Assembly: GCF_016617715.1 (NCBI RefSeq)
Contig: NZ_CP067225.1
Coordinates: 496,001 to 560,000, forward strand
Length of the DNA stretch: 64,000 nucleotides
Direction of reading: 5' to 3'
Source: Paracoccus sp. MC1862
Lineage (GTDB): Bacteria; Pseudomonadota; Alphaproteobacteria; Rhodobacterales; Rhodobacteraceae
The position numbers and the translations under genes were made by a program. Below are positions 62,923 to 64,000 of this stretch, one piece after another. Each line of letters opens with the position of its first letter. The first letter of the stretch is position 1. The notes beneath the pieces were generated by a model, which was not told where the DNA came from, ran no database searches, and was given only the letters and a program-made list of their open reading frames with translations.

Positions 62923-63534
62923 TCAGTGGCGGAGGATCAGCGTCAGGCCGAGCGCCCCGATCAGCGTGCCGGCGACGCGGTCGATTGCCGTCTTGGCGGC
63001 ACGATAGCCCCGCCGCATCGGGCCTGTCGCCATCAGAACCGTCACGGCCGCGTAAAAGCAGACCTCGACGGTCAGCGCCACCAGATAGATGATCGCCGCC
63101 CCCGCCGTGGACAGGACCGGGAAGATCGTCATGATGACACCGGCGTAAAACAGCGCGGGCTTGGGGTTCGACAGGTTCAGCGCAAGACCCTGCAGGAAGC
63201 CGGGGCCGGTGACGGATTCGCCTTCCATCGCCAGCGGGTCGGCGGCGTGGCGCCACATCTGCACGGCGATCCAGATCAGATAAGCGCCGCCCAAGAACCG
63301 CAGCACCGTATAGGACTGTGGCAGCACCCGGAACAGCACCGTCAGGCCGAAGAGCGCAAACAGGCACCAGAAGGACGCCCCGATCGCCAGCCCCATCGCA
63401 TAGGGCATCGACGCCTGCCGCCCGCGGGCGGCGGCCGACCGGCTGGCCGCGATGATCGCGGGGCCGGGCGACAGGATCGCCAGCGCCAGAGTCGCGACGA
63501 ACAGGCCCAGAGCGGGCAGGGTGATCGCGCCCAT
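62923..63534 (-). CDS. LysE-family amino acid exporter
   Basis: 203 residues. Six predicted membrane segments; [23 protein letters not shown] contains the SPGP signature of the RhtB/LysE group, and [21 protein letters not shown] is the second conserved block. It exports an amino acid or a related amine; substrate unknown. It is followed by gpt after 14 nt and preceded by fabI after 10 nt. Confidence 0.92.
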   Translation of the reverse strand: MGAITLPALGLFVATLALAILSPGPAIIAASRSAAARGRQASMPYAMGLAIGASFWCLFALFGLTVLFRVLPQSYTVLRFLGGAYLIWIAVQMWRHAADPLAMEGESVTGPGFLQGLALNLSNPKPALFYAGVIMTIFPVLSTAGAAIIYLVALTVEVCFYAAVTVLMATGPMRRGYRAAKTAIDRVAGTLIGALGLTLILRH

Positions 63535-63544
63535 CAGCGGCAGG

Positions 63545-64000
<456 letters not shown>

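Overview
This window is high-GC alphaproteobacterial chromosome, most likely Paracoccus (Rhodobacteraceae). The best evidence is the adjacent cytochrome c550 gene (cycA) and aa3 oxidase subunit I gene (ctaD). Both proteins closely match what I remember of the Paracoccus denitrificans proteins and lie in the same neighbour arrangement. The ctrA/sciP pair, direct-repeat SOS boxes (GTTC-N7-GTTC), the trpGDC-moaC-moeA-lexA order and the DUF2237, DUF2244 and DUF3422 genes fit the same group. No phage, insertion sequence, CRISPR array, rRNA or tRNA was recognised.

Layout. 1-6.3 kb (minus strand): a glycan-biosynthesis operon with two unusual gene fusions, glycosyltransferase::UDP-galactopyranose mutase and glycosyltransferase::Gfo/Idh oxidoreductase, followed by a medium-chain dehydrogenase and a further glycosyltransferase cut by the window edge. 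A Crp/Fnr-type regulator diverges from it. 7.5-8.3 kb: gene-free, with an 11-copy octanucleotide tandem repeat and a degenerate direct duplication. 8.3-19.8 kb: housekeeping genes (clpX, clpP, pth, trpB, trpF, lapA-like, ihfB, rpsA, an esterase, an MFS exporter). 19.8-30.7 kb: energy metabolism and envelope (ctaD, cycA, lipB, an acyltransferase, pepN, a Thr/Ala-rich membrane protein, pntAB). 30.7-44.2 kb: L,D-transpeptidase, DUF3422, a 25-residue lipoprotein coupled to an ArsC-like protein, nucleoside hydrolase, the cell-cycle regulators ctrA and sciP with candidate CtrA boxes, mnmA, sufE, rplU-rpmA, an ABC-F ATPase and a serine hydrolase. 44.3-50.9 kb: DNA repair (ligA, recG, lexA). 50.9-64 kb: moeA, moaC, trpC, ung, trpD, trpG, then ppiD-trpE, three small hydrophilic genes, gpt, a LysE exporter and the C-terminal part of fabI.

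Most interesting items. (1) A 33-codon gene for a single-span membrane peptide lies between recG and lexA, 55 nt downstream of a perfect SOS box matching the one in front of lexA. It is a candidate LexA-controlled small membrane effector, in the style of Caulobacter SidA or E. coli TisB. (2) Small hydrophilic genes on both sides of a short divergent region have ECF-type promoters, one an exact GGAAC-N16-CGTT. (3) The double-fusion galactofuranose-type glycan cassette. (4) ctrA and sciP each have a CtrA-type box, with GANTC sites close by. (5) A 24-nt class of AT-rich motif recurs between genes at three places.

All functional calls come from reading the sequence and family knowledge; no database search was possible.
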